From Microbacterium stercoris (GTDB taxonomy: Bacteria; Actinomycetota; Actinomycetes; Actinomycetales; Microbacteriaceae): 64,000 nucleotides of DNA. Position 1 is the stretch's first letter; each line of letters starts with the position of its first letter. The stretch covers positions 291,544-355,543 of the forward strand of contig NZ_JAGFOA010000003.1 in assembly GCF_017592545.1 (NCBI RefSeq). The letters run 5' to 3'. The notes below the pieces were generated by a model. That model ran no database searches. It saw nothing but the letters and a program-made list of their open reading frames with translations, and had not been told where the DNA came from. Position numbers and translations under genes: made by a program. This document shows positions 51,159 to 59,049 of the stretch, in pieces.

Positions 51159-51403
51159 GACTGCTCCCTGGGGGTGGAGTGGGCGTAGCGGGTGTGTGCG
51201 GCCTGGCGAGTGAGGCCGAGGATGTCGCCGATCTGCTGCCAGGTGAGACCCATGCTGCGGGCGTCGTGCACGCGGTTCGCAAGGTCGGCGTCGACGAGCT
51301 TCGCGAAGGCGGCGTAGCTCGCCAGGACGGCTGCGGCGCTGGCGTCCATGTCGTCGGTGCGGAGGGCTGCTGCCCCATCGATGATGTGCTGTTCTGCGCT
51401 CAT
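51155..51403 (-). CDS. Helix-turn-helix regulator of the leftward cargo operon
   Basis: 82 residues from the ATG at 51403. The helix-turn-helix is in SMGLTWQQIGDILGLTRQAA, of the type found in many small actinobacterial regulators. The ATG lies directly after the promoter elements, so the mRNA is probably leaderless. The two palindromes around the promoter are its likely binding sites. Confidence 0.75.
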   Translation of the reverse strand: MSAEQHIIDGAAALRTDDMDASAAAVLASYAAFAKLVDADLANRVHDARSMGLTWQQIGDILGLTRQAAHTRYAHSTPREQS

Positions 51404-51452
51404 GCTGTCAAATCTATTTGACAGATACGGCTTTGTCAAGAACTTTTGACAA
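51404..51452 (-). promoter_or_regulatory. Leaderless promoter with two palindromic operators
   Basis: On the minus strand: TTGACA (-35, complement of 51434-51439), 17 bases, TAGATT (-10, complement of 51411-51416), then 7 bases before the ATG, so the transcript should begin at or next to the start codon. Two palindromes cover the elements: TGTCAAAT-CT-ATTTGACA (51406-51423) over the -10 and TTGTCAA-GAACTT-TTGACAA (51433-51452) over the -35. Confidence 0.8.
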
Positions 51453-51469
51453 CTAGAGAGAGGGTCCGC

Positions 51470-51925
51470 ATGGCGACCTACACCTACCTCGGCACCCTGA
51501 CCGATGTTGGCGTGCACGGGCTCGCCGACTTCATGCCGCGTCTGACCGTGCGCCCCGAGGTCGAGGCCTGGGGGCCGGACGGACTGGTGACGGACCAGCG
51601 CGTGGTCGTCCCCGTCACAGGGACCACGTTCTCGATGGAGCTGATTCCGTCGAGCGAGCTCGTCGGAACGAACGGCAAGGTCGGCGTGCAGTACATCCTC
51701 GAGGTCGTCCTCTACGGCGAGACGGCCAGCGGCGGCCGCTGGCGCGTCTGGCAGAACGAGTGGCGGTTCTCCGCACTCCCTGGAGGCGGTGCCATCACGC
51801 GCATGGGTGACGTGCCCGCGCTGGGCTTCTACGTCGGCCCGAACTGGCCGGCGACCCCGCTACCCGGGGCGTACTACGACCCATCGAGCGGGGACCTCGG
51901 CTACTACGCGATCGGAGTCAACTAA
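51470..51925 (+). CDS. Minor tail protein
   Basis: 151 residues, beta-rich, ending with a long loop region (GPNWPATPLPGAYYDPSSGD). It follows the rightward late genes past the leftward cargo operon. Not otherwise recognised. Confidence 0.55.
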   Translation: MATYTYLGTLTDVGVHGLADFMPRLTVRPEVEAWGPDGLVTDQRVVVPVTGTTFSMELIPSSELVGTNGKVGVQYILEVVLYGETASGGRWRVWQNEWRFSALPGGGAITRMGDVPALGFYVGPNWPATPLPGAYYDPSSGDLGYYAIGVN

Positions 51926-53475
51926 TGGCGCTTCCCTGGTACGTGATCTGGCTCGCCAACCTCAGGGGGCCGAAGGGCGACAAGGGCGACCCGGGCTCGT
52001 TCGGCTTTCTGACGGGGGAGTATGTCGGCTGGGATGAGCCCTTCCATGCGGAGATGCTCGGCCCGGCATCGAACCGCGGCGCGCACATCCGCCTCCCCAT
52101 GCCGCTGCCGAGCCCCGAGACCGTAAACAACGACGATGCCACCGAGGCGCTCGTGCTGAGCCCGACGAAGACGGGCGCGGCCGTGGCGGCAAGGGCCGCG
52201 GCGGTGGCGCGAGAGACACCGAACTACGCCAACGAGGCGACCGCGGGCAACCTGCGCGGGGTGATCTCAAAGCTCGAGCGCGGCGTGTCGAATGTGACGC
52301 TGTTGTGGATCACGGACTCGCTCGGGTCGGGGCTCAACAAGCCGCCGCACCTGAACTGCCTGTGGCTCGCTGACCAGTTCCCCGCGTACACCGTGCAGTA
52401 CGTGTTCTGGGACGAGGTCTCCGAGATCGCTTACCAGGACCCGGTGACGGTGCAGACGGGCACGGGCCCCTACGTGCTGCGCGTGTACATCGCGTGCCGG
52501 TCCGGGGGCGTGCCGGAGTACGTGCTGGGTGGGCGCTATGCCGCGGCGATCGCGGCTGTGAGCCCGGATGCTGTGATCGTGCTGCAAGGTCACAACACAG
52601 GCGGCCCGCTCGAGACGGTCGACGCGCAGGCCCTGCAGCGGAACAAGTGGCTCGCGGTGACCGAGTCCGTCACAGCGACTCATCCGCTCGCGGGTGTCGT
52701 CCTGTTCTCGCAGAACCCGTCGCTCATAGTCGGTCGGGAGACATGGCAGGCGCACAAGGCGCAGGTCGTCGAGGCCGTGGCCGGCCTCCGCGGGTACGGG
52801 TTCATCGACGCGCACCAGGCGTTCACCGACACGCCGGACTGGCAGACGGTACTCATGACGCCCGCGACGGATCGCACGCATCCGAATGCCGCTGGCTACG
52901 CGTTGATGGGTGACCTCATCAACGCGGCGATGGCGTCGGCGCGCGGCGCCACGGCGACGCGCCTCGAACCGTCCGCGCTGCTCCGCTCCGCGAAGAACTA
53001 CGTGGTTAACGCGGACTTCTCCGCGTGGACGGGGGCGAGCCCGGACAACTGGACGCCGACGAACGCGACCACGTCGAAGGACGTCGCCTCGTACGAGACC
53101 GGCGCGCACGCGATGAAGATCACCGGCACCGCTGTTTCGGGTGCCGCTCAGGTCTTCCAGATGCTCGGGGCGGCGAAGACGAAGGAGCTGCGCGGCTCGT
53201 ACGTGACCCTCGCCGTACGGCTCACCCAGCCCGTCTCGAACGACCAGCAGGCAGCGGCAGGCATTTTCCAGATCGGAGCAGGCCAGGCCCGCACGGACGT
53301 GCACGCCACGTCGCGCGGTGGCTACCAGTGGGTCCTCGCGACTATGCGCATCGCGGAAGCTGCGACGGACATCTACATCCGCCTGTACTCACGCCTCGCG
53401 GGAACCGCGGGGGTGGAAGCATCCGTCGATCGTGTCTACCTCGTCAAGGGTGTCCTGCCGCTCGCCGGTTCCTGA
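51925..53475 (+). CDS. Tail fibre with SGNH hydrolase domain
   Basis: 516 residues. N-terminal collagen-like GPKGDKGDPGSFG (residues 14-27) may trimerise the fibre. Residues about 124-330 form an SGNH/GDSL-type hydrolase: TDSLGSG with Ser132, GHN with Asn224, and DRTHPNAAG with Asp316 and His319. The C-terminal part has NADFSAWTGASPDNWTP and beta-rich strands like a carbohydrate-binding module. A receptor-binding protein that also deacylates surface glycan is likely. Confidence 0.82.
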   Translation: MALPWYVIWLANLRGPKGDKGDPGSFGFLTGEYVGWDEPFHAEMLGPASNRGAHIRLPMPLPSPETVNNDDATEALVLSPTKTGAAVAARAAAVARETPNYANEATAGNLRGVISKLERGVSNVTLLWITDSLGSGLNKPPHLNCLWLADQFPAYTVQYVFWDEVSEIAYQDPVTVQTGTGPYVLRVYIACRSGGVPEYVLGGRYAAAIAAVSPDAVIVLQGHNTGGPLETVDAQALQRNKWLAVTESVTATHPLAGVVLFSQNPSLIVGRETWQAHKAQVVEAVAGLRGYGFIDAHQAFTDTPDWQTVLMTPATDRTHPNAAGYALMGDLINAAMASARGATATRLEPSALLRSAKNYVVNADFSAWTGASPDNWTPTNATTSKDVASYETGAHAMKITGTAVSGAAQVFQMLGAAKTKELRGSYVTLAVRLTQPVSNDQQAAAGIFQIGAGQARTDVHATSRGGYQWVLATMRIAEAATDIYIRLYSRLAGTAGVEASVDRVYLVKGVLPLAGS

Positions 53476-53505
53476 ACCACCGTCCGAAAGGAAATCCCCA
53501 TCAGG

Positions 53506-53727
53506 ATGACCCGCGAAGAGTTCTTGGCCTGGCAGCGCCAGTTCGCCTCCGCTGGGCGGTGGGGCCGCATCGAGTCGGGCGAGCTCGTCGTCGTCGCGTG
53601 CGGGTGTGGCGAGTCAGGGTGCGAGGGCTGGGCCGTCGTGACGCCGGCTGATGCCGCGGGATGGGATCCCGAGGTGGGCAGAGTGACCGACTGGGACGCG
53701 TATGACGCGGCGCTGGAAGAGGGGTGA
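53506..53727 (+). CDS. Small protein (73 aa)
   Basis: Contains VVVACGCGESGCEGWAVVTP, a Cys-rich turn that may bind metal. Its end overlaps the next short gene. Not recognised. Confidence 0.5.
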   Translation: MTREEFLAWQRQFASAGRWGRIESGELVVVACGCGESGCEGWAVVTPADAAGWDPEVGRVTDWDAYDAALEEG

Positions 53728-53821
53728 AGCCGCGCAGTGCGCCCCGCTCAAGCCCCTCGAGTGCGTGCGCTGGATCGCTCGCCGCGACGCGGGCCTGCTC
53801 CAGCGGCTCGCCGAATACTGA
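53702..53821 (+). CDS. Small protein (39 aa)
   Basis: ATG at 53702 within the end of the previous gene. The product has LKPLECVRWIARRDAGLLQR, a helical stretch. It ends just before a strong hairpin. Not recognised; the overlap and terminator make it plausible. Confidence 0.45.
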   Translation: MTRRWKRGEAAQCAPLKPLECVRWIARRDAGLLQRLAEY

Positions 53822-53827
53822 ACACCA

Positions 53828-53859
53828 GTCGGGAGGCCATCTACGGGTGGCCTCCCGAC
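53828..53859 (+). terminator. Intrinsic terminator between tail fibre group and lysis genes
   Basis: GTCGGGAGGCCA (53828-53839) and its complement (53848-53859). A second weaker hairpin (AAGCCG...CGGCTT, 53866-53889) follows it. Confidence 0.8.
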
Positions 53860-53909
53860 CTTCTGCAAGCCGTCCTCTTGGGCGGCTTTCGTCATGAGAG
53901 GGGGCCGTC

Positions 53910-54038
53910 ATGGCCACGCAGCAGGAACGCGAAGCCGAGGTGCTGTCGCTGATGAAGCAGGCGAAGGATCCGAGCAACCCGTACGACGGCAGCGACGCGA
54001 TGTCGCGGCCCGAGGGCGACCGAGGGGAGGAGGACTGA
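53910..54038 (+). CDS. Small acidic protein (42 aa)
   Basis: ATG after GAGAGGGG. MATQQEREAEVLSLMKQAKD and a GDRGEED ending; the stop overlaps the endolysin start (TGATG). Not recognised. Confidence 0.5.
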   Translation: MATQQEREAEVLSLMKQAKDPSNPYDGSDAMSRPEGDRGEED

Positions 54039-55129
54039 TGGGCATCATATCCGGGGCGTGGTGGACGTCCGATCACTCGCCCCGCACCCGCAAGGTCGGC
54101 GGCGTCGTCCTCCACCACGCGGCCATGGTCAAGCAGCCCGGCATCCTGGTGCGCGCCGCGCTGCGCCTCTTCCGCGCCCTCGCGAACCTCCTCGGGCTGA
54201 TGCAGCCCGGCGGCCGCCAGGTGTCGGCGCACGTCGGCATCGAGGACGGCCAGGTCGTGCAGGCGGTTCCGTTCGATCGGCGCGCGTGGTCGCTCGCTGA
54301 CGCCTACTGGGACAGCTGGGCGGTCACGGCCGAGTGCATCAACTCGAGCGCGAACGGCTGGACCCTGTCGGCCGCGACGCACGAGTCGATCGCGCAGTAC
54401 GTCGCCGAGATGGCGCGCCGCTTCGGCTTCTACCCGCACCGCAACGGCAACCCGAAGACGTGGACCGTGATCGGTCACCGCGAGGTGTACACGATCCACG
54501 GCGGCTCCTACGCGACGGCCTGCCCGGGCGGCATGGACCTGAACTGGATCACGAAGCGCGCACAGCAGATCCTCGGCGGCAAGGTCCCGGCGCCCGCGGC
54601 GCTGCCCGCCGCCGAGAAGCCGACGTGGGCCGGGTACCCGATCGAGGACATCCAGAAGCTTCTCGGCAAGCACGGCTTCCCGACCGAGGTCGACGAGATC
54701 TACGGGCCCGACACCACGCGCCAGGTGCGCGTCCTGCAGGAGGCATACGGCCTCGAGCCGGACGGCGACGTCGGGCCCGACACCTGGAAGGTGCTCAATG
54801 GCCCGGTGAAGACGAAGACGCCGAGCAAGCCCAAGCCGACGAGCTCGAAGGCGCCGGCGTTCCCCCTCCCCGAGGGCTGGTACTTCGGGCCCAAGGAGGG
54901 ACCGATCCAGTCGGTCTCCGGCTACTACGGTCACCGGGCCGAGCTGAAGCAGTTCATGGCGCAGATGGAGCGGCGCGGCTGGGACTTCTCCGAGCACGGC
55001 ATCGACGGCCTGTACGGCGACGAGCTGCGCGGCAACGTCATCGCGTTCCAGGAAGAGAAGGGGCTGACCGTCGACGGCTTGATCGGGCCCGAGACCTGGG
55101 CGGCCGCCTGGGAAGCGCCGGTCACGTGA
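54038..55129 (+). CDS. Endolysin: N-acetylmuramoyl-L-alanine amidase with two binding repeats
   Basis: 363 residues. The N-terminal amidase_2-type domain shows GVVLHHAAM with a zinc-binding His, and GHREVYTIHGG with a second His and the following YATACPGG Cys. Two peptidoglycan-binding_1 repeats follow: IEDIQKLLGKHG to GPDTWKVLNG, then MERRGWDF to GPETWAAAW. A Lys/Pro/Ser linker joins them. It cleaves the cell wall at the end of the lytic cycle. Confidence 0.92.
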   Translation: MGIISGAWWTSDHSPRTRKVGGVVLHHAAMVKQPGILVRAALRLFRALANLLGLMQPGGRQVSAHVGIEDGQVVQAVPFDRRAWSLADAYWDSWAVTAECINSSANGWTLSAATHESIAQYVAEMARRFGFYPHRNGNPKTWTVIGHREVYTIHGGSYATACPGGMDLNWITKRAQQILGGKVPAPAALPAAEKPTWAGYPIEDIQKLLGKHGFPTEVDEIYGPDTTRQVRVLQEAYGLEPDGDVGPDTWKVLNGPVKTKTPSKPKPTSSKAPAFPLPEGWYFGPKEGPIQSVSGYYGHRAELKQFMAQMERRGWDFSEHGIDGLYGDELRGNVIAFQEEKGLTVDGLIGPETWAAAWEAPVT

Positions 55130-55266
55130 GGGTGCTCGGCTGGCTCGCCGCGGCCACGGCGGTCGCCGTGGCGCTGACCGTGATCGCCTTCTCGGCCGTC
55201 TACCTGTGGGCGGTCGTGCAGCTCGGGATCGCGGTCGTCTTCCTGATCGGAGGTGCAGCCTCATGA
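55126..55266 (+). CDS. Small membrane protein, holin candidate
   Basis: 46 residues, two hydrophobic stretches (LAAATAVAVALTVIAF and AVVQLGIAVVFLIGG) with almost no soluble part. GTG overlaps the endolysin stop. A holin or antiholin-type role is likely but not proven. Confidence 0.55.
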   Translation: MRVLGWLAAATAVAVALTVIAFSAVYLWAVVQLGIAVVFLIGGAAS

Positions 55267-55691
55267 GCGTAGAGCGCATCCGCGAGCACGCCGAGGAGGG
55301 CCTCAGCGGCGGAGCTGTCTGCGCGGGCCTGATGTACAAGTACCTCGGCCTCGCCGCGTACGGCGCCTGGGCGATGATCGTCGAGATCCCGACGTTCACG
55401 ATCGTTGCGGGAGCATCCTTCGCCTTCGCATGGGCGGCCGCCGTCACCGCTCTCGCGTTGCTCGCGGCGGCCGCCGTCGCACGCACGTGGACGACCGGTC
55501 GGTATCGGTTCGAGCAGCTGGCGACCTGGCTGCTGATCATGGTGTTCCTCGGGTACAGCGGCGCGCTGCTCGGGCGCGGCGGCGGGGCCGCGCCCCTCGC
55601 TGCCATCCCAGCCATCTTGGTCGGCTTCCCGGCGATCCGTGTCTTCTCGCTCGCCCGTCGCCGGAAGGGGTCGCAGGATGCCGCTGGTTGA
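55263..55691 (+). CDS. Membrane protein of lysis region
   Basis: 142 residues with about three to four hydrophobic segments (TIVAGASFAFAWAAAVTALA; LATWLLIMVFLGYSGALLG; PLAAIPAILVGFPAIRVF). ATG overlaps the previous stop. Not recognised; part of the holin-type group. Confidence 0.55.
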   Translation: MSVERIREHAEEGLSGGAVCAGLMYKYLGLAAYGAWAMIVEIPTFTIVAGASFAFAWAAAVTALALLAAAAVARTWTTGRYRFEQLATWLLIMVFLGYSGALLGRGGGAAPLAAIPAILVGFPAIRVFSLARRRKGSQDAAG

Positions 55692-56076
55692 CATCGCCTC
55701 GACACTGGCCGACGACGTGCCGAGCGTGCCGGGCGCGGTGTGGATCCTCGGCTCGACTCTGGTGACTGCGCTGCTGCTGTGGGTCGGCAGCTTCATCGCG
55801 AAGAAGACTCGCGAGCCGATCGACTACTCGACCGTCCTGACGCAGCTGGACAAGCTGACGAAGGCGGTCTACGGCGACCCGGAGAAGGACGAGCCGGGGC
55901 TGCTGTCTCGAGTGGCGAAGGCAGAACGCCGCGCCGACGCCGCCGGGCGCATCGTCAAGGCGACCGCCCAGCAGTGGCCGAAGAACGTCCCGCCCCCGCG
56001 CCTCAACCCGTCGGACATCGAGGAGCTCGAGGTCGACACGCTGCCGCCGCACTGGATCCGGGAGCGGGCGTCATGA
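55678..56076 (+). CDS. Single-pass membrane protein of lysis region
   Basis: 132 residues. One helix (AVWILGSTLVTALLLWVGSF) near the N-terminus, then a soluble acidic tail with DEPGLLSRVAKAERRADAAG. Not recognised. Confidence 0.5.
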   Translation: MPLVDIASTLADDVPSVPGAVWILGSTLVTALLLWVGSFIAKKTREPIDYSTVLTQLDKLTKAVYGDPEKDEPGLLSRVAKAERRADAAGRIVKATAQQWPKNVPPPRLNPSDIEELEVDTLPPHWIRERAS

Positions 56077-56411
56077 CGCCCCGCGTCTCGGCCGGTGAGG
56101 GCGACCGCTGGTTGTTCTGGTGCCCGGGGTGCGACCACGCCCACGTGATAACGGTGCCGCCGTGGACGTTCGACGGCGATCGCGAGCGGCCGACCGTCAG
56201 CCCGTCGGTCCTCGTCCAGGGCGTCCAGTGGGCCGCCGAGCACCCGTTCTACGACACGGCGCACGCCGGCGTCCCGGAGGGCGGCGCGATCATCTGCCAC
56301 TCGTTCGTGCGCGACGGGCGGATCGAGTACCTCAACGACAGCACGCACGCACTCGCTGGCCAAACCGTCGACCTGCCGGACTGGCCGCCCCGATTCGAGG
56401 AGGAAGCATGA
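56073..56411 (+). CDS. DUF6527-like protein
   Basis: 112 residues with WLFWCPGCDHAHVITVPPWT and a second half containing IICHSFVRDGRIEYLNDSTH. The CxxC and the ICHSFV region match the small DUF6527 family found widely in phages; its function is unknown. Confidence 0.7.
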   Translation: MTPRVSAGEGDRWLFWCPGCDHAHVITVPPWTFDGDRERPTVSPSVLVQGVQWAAEHPFYDTAHAGVPEGGAIICHSFVRDGRIEYLNDSTHALAGQTVDLPDWPPRFEEEA

Positions 56412-56929
56412 CCATCACCACCCGCCTGGCGGACATCGCCTGGTGGCGCGCGGCTCTATGGCGCGCGCTCTACACGGCCGTCACCATCGCCGTACCCTAC
56501 TTCGGCGGGTCGCTGCTCGCCGAGATCCCGTGGGCGGCTCTCGCCCTCGCGGCGGGCTTCGGCTTCGTCTCGTCTATGGTCACCTCGCTGGCAGGCCTCC
56601 CGGAGGCGGTCGGCACCGACCTGCCGTGGTGGCTGGCCGCGGTGGAGCGCGTCGTGAAGACGTTCTTCCAGGCCCTCGGCGGCGGCCTCACGGGCGCCGT
56701 TCTCCTGACCGACGTCGACTGGGCGTTCGTGCTGCAGTCGGCGCTCATCGCCGCCGGCCTGTCCCTTCTGCGCCTGGTCCTCGCAACCCTGCCGCAGGAC
56801 CCCACCAAGGGCACGCCTCCTACGCGCACCGTGAACCAGACGATCGTGCTGCCCGACTCGGCGAATCCGACCGAGGTCGCAGAGCTCGTGGCGAGCATCA
56901 CCGCGGACAGCACCCGATCGCCGCGCTAG
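56408..56929 (+). CDS. Holin-type membrane protein
   Basis: 173 residues. Hydrophobic segments (LYTAVTIAVPYFGGSLL, WAALALAAGFGFVSSMVTSL, TFFQALGGGLTGAVLLT, VLQSALIAAGLSLLRLVLA) and a polar C-terminus with TPPTRTVNQTIVLP. Last gene of the rightward late operon. A holin assignment is inferred from position and fold. Confidence 0.6.
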   Translation: MTITTRLADIAWWRAALWRALYTAVTIAVPYFGGSLLAEIPWAALALAAGFGFVSSMVTSLAGLPEAVGTDLPWWLAAVERVVKTFFQALGGGLTGAVLLTDVDWAFVLQSALIAAGLSLLRLVLATLPQDPTKGTPPTRTVNQTIVLPDSANPTEVAELVASITADSTRSPR

Positions 56930-56946
56930 TAACTCGACTGAAAGAA

Positions 56947-57013
56947 CCGCCCTCCCTGGGTGAGCTACTGACACCGTCTGACGGTGGCTGGCTCCCTGGG
57001 GAGGGCGGCTTTT
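56947..57013. terminator. Large terminator at the end of the late operon
   Basis: CCGCCCTCCC (56947-56956) pairs with GGGAGGGCGG (56999-57008), followed by CTTTT. An inner hairpin CACCGT-CTG-ACGGTG sits in the loop. It separates the rightward late operon from the leftward membrane gene. Confidence 0.82.
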
Positions 57014-57027
57014 CGTGTTGGCTGGGG

Positions 57028-58404
57028 CTACCGAGTGACGGCCAGCGGCAGGGCTGGGGCGTCTTCCGGTGCTCGTTCGGGGGCGCTGCGGGGATGGACT
57101 GCGAAGAGGACGAACATCAACGCGAACCCGAGGCTGAATAGCGCGGTGAAGGGGCTCGCGTTGGCGATGGCGAACACCGGCAGCAGAGCGGTGGGGATCA
57201 CGATCGCGATGGGGATGCCTCGGCTCGCGCTATCGACGAACACCAGCAGCAGGACGAGGAACGCAGCCTCGATCGCGATACCGACCAGGCCGAGGTTCGC
57301 ATAGCCGTCCGCGAACAGGCTCGCGTTGGCCTGCACTTCCGGCTGCCCGAACGCGACGAGTCCGACGTGGAAGCCGGGGCTCATCGTGTACGGCGTGGTC
57401 ACGAAGGGGCCGAGGAACGAGTAGTCCCACAGTGCCCACGGCTGGCCGTCGTAGACCTGGAGGAAGAACGGCACGAGGTGTCCGGCCATGATGAACACGC
57501 GGCTCACGAACAGGTCGACGATGCCGAGGGCGGGGGCGATGCGGTCGATGATGATCGCGCCCCACACGAGCAGGGTCGCGCCGACGAACACCGTGATCCC
57601 GGAGAACTGCTTCCGCTTGCGGAGGACGAAGGCGAGGGCGATGCACAGCGGGATCGAGATGAGGACCGTCTTGTACCCGGCGGTGGAGTAGAGGATCAGC
57701 TGTCCGATGACGCCGAGCGCGACGGGCATACACCGGCGGCGGAACACACCGATGGCCATCAGCAGCGGGTTGACGACGTTGCCCTGGTTGAAGATGAGGT
57801 AGCCGACCAGGGGGCCGCTGCTGGCGAGTCCGTCGCGGTAGTCGAGGCGGGTGTCGTACACGTCGAACACGTTGACGACGTTGAAGCTGATGCCGAACGA
57901 AACGTAGACGCTGACGTAGGTGGCGAGTGATACGAGGACGATGCCTGTCCAGAGCAGGCGGGAGTCGGTTCGGAGCCTCACAGGCACGATGGTGGGTGTC
58001 TGCCTGCGGCGGATGATGAGTGCGACGCCGGCCCAGATCGCGGCGCAGTAGCAGGCGAACAGGAACGTATCGCCGGGGTCGCGGGTGCTGTTGTACAGCG
58101 GCACGGTGGCGACGGGGACGACGACGGCTGCATAGAGGAACCAGACTGCGAAGCCGGAGAAGCGGTCGGTTCGGCGCGGCAGGAACAGCGCGGTGATGAG
58201 CAGCATCAGGTAGGTGGCGAACATCCACTCGGCGGCGGGCTCGTGGTAGACGTAGCCGAGATACCCGAAGCGGGGAGCCATGCGGTTCGCGTAGGCGTAC
58301 TCGAGGCCACCGATGAACGCGGCGAGGGCGACGGCGAACAGCAGACCGCCGCCGAAGTGTCGAGCGATCGCGTTCGCGTCGGCCTTGGACGTCACAGCAG
58401 CCAT
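57028..58404 (-). CDS. Polytopic membrane protein, Wzy/O-antigen polymerase-like (lysogenic conversion candidate)
   Basis: 458 residues from the ATG at 58404. About ten to twelve transmembrane segments, with a long extracytoplasmic loop holding DRIAPALGIVDLFVSRVFIM, MAGHLVPFFLQVYDGQPWAL and SPGFHVGLVAFGQPEVQANA. The architecture (many helices, one large loop, charged short connectors) resembles oligosaccharide repeat-unit polymerases of the Wzy/EpsG kind. Read against the late operon and placed beside attR, it is a typical lysogenic-conversion gene that could change the host surface glycan and block further phage adsorption. The specific activity is not proven by sequence. Confidence 0.6.
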   Translation of the reverse strand: MAAVTSKADANAIARHFGGGLLFAVALAAFIGGLEYAYANRMAPRFGYLGYVYHEPAAEWMFATYLMLLITALFLPRRTDRFSGFAVWFLYAAVVVPVATVPLYNSTRDPGDTFLFACYCAAIWAGVALIIRRRQTPTIVPVRLRTDSRLLWTGIVLVSLATYVSVYVSFGISFNVVNVFDVYDTRLDYRDGLASSGPLVGYLIFNQGNVVNPLLMAIGVFRRRCMPVALGVIGQLILYSTAGYKTVLISIPLCIALAFVLRKRKQFSGITVFVGATLLVWGAIIIDRIAPALGIVDLFVSRVFIMAGHLVPFFLQVYDGQPWALWDYSFLGPFVTTPYTMSPGFHVGLVAFGQPEVQANASLFADGYANLGLVGIAIEAAFLVLLLVFVDSASRGIPIAIVIPTALLPVFAIANASPFTALFSLGFALMFVLFAVHPRSAPERAPEDAPALPLAVTR

Positions 58405-58477
58405 GAGGGACAGACTATTCCCTCGCTCGTTCCTCGCCTCCGTGCGCAAGGTCCGTTCGGATCCTAGGCTGGGGCAC

Positions 58478-58771
58478 ATGAGCGAGTCCCTGCGCCCCGA
58501 CGTCGCGCTCGGAGTCCGCCTGTCCGCCCGGATCGCCCGCGACCAGTTCACGGCAGACCCGCGCCCGGTGATCGACGAGCTGCTCGAGATGGCGGCGGGG
58601 CATCCGGAGGTGCTCGCGCGTGAGGCGGGCATTTGGGCGGGCGCTCACGAGAACTCCGAGCATCACCGGCCGATCGCGTCGGCGCTCGCGGGGATCCCGG
58701 GCGCCCGGCAGTGGATGGCGTTGGGCCGGAAGCGGGCCGGGATGGGGCATCGCACCATCGACCCTCGATAG
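58478..58771 (+). CDS. Small helical protein near attR (97 aa)
   Basis: MSESLRPDVALGVRLSARIA at the start, then helical and Arg-rich (PGARQWMALGRKRAGMGHR). Divergent from the Wzy-like gene. Not recognised. Confidence 0.5.
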   Translation: MSESLRPDVALGVRLSARIARDQFTADPRPVIDELLEMAAGHPEVLAREAGIWAGAHENSEHHRPIASALAGIPGARQWMALGRKRAGMGHRTIDPR

Positions 58772-58827
58772 CCGCCGCGGCCGCGGCGTGGCTCAATGTC
58801 GGTGGTTGGTGGCAGAGTCGAGTCGCT

Positions 58828-59040
58828 ATGCCGACTCCGCCGCCTGCCGCCCTGCTCGACTTCGAACGCGCCCACCCGCGCCACTCCGGATGGAAGGAAG
58901 AGGCGATCCGTCGTGAGCTTGGCTTGTCGCCGGTGCGCTTCTACCAGCTGCTTGGCCGCGCCGCGGAGACGCTCGAGGCGATGGCCCACGACCCGGTGAC
59001 CGCTCGACGGATCCGTGACCGCGGGCGCCGCGCGGCCTGA
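58828..59040 (+). CDS. DUF3263 helix-turn-helix protein next to attR
   Basis: 70 residues: LLDFERAHPRHSGWKEEAIR, then LGLSPVRFYQLLGRAAETLE, then MAHDPVTARRIRDRGRRAA. This is the actinobacterial DUF3263 helix-turn-helix pattern, common in actinophages. It ends 19 bases from the attR core, so a role in excision control is possible. Confidence 0.7.
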   Translation: MPTPPPAALLDFERAHPRHSGWKEEAIRRELGLSPVRFYQLLGRAAETLEAMAHDPVTARRIRDRGRRAA

Positions 59041-59049
59041 CGACGAATA

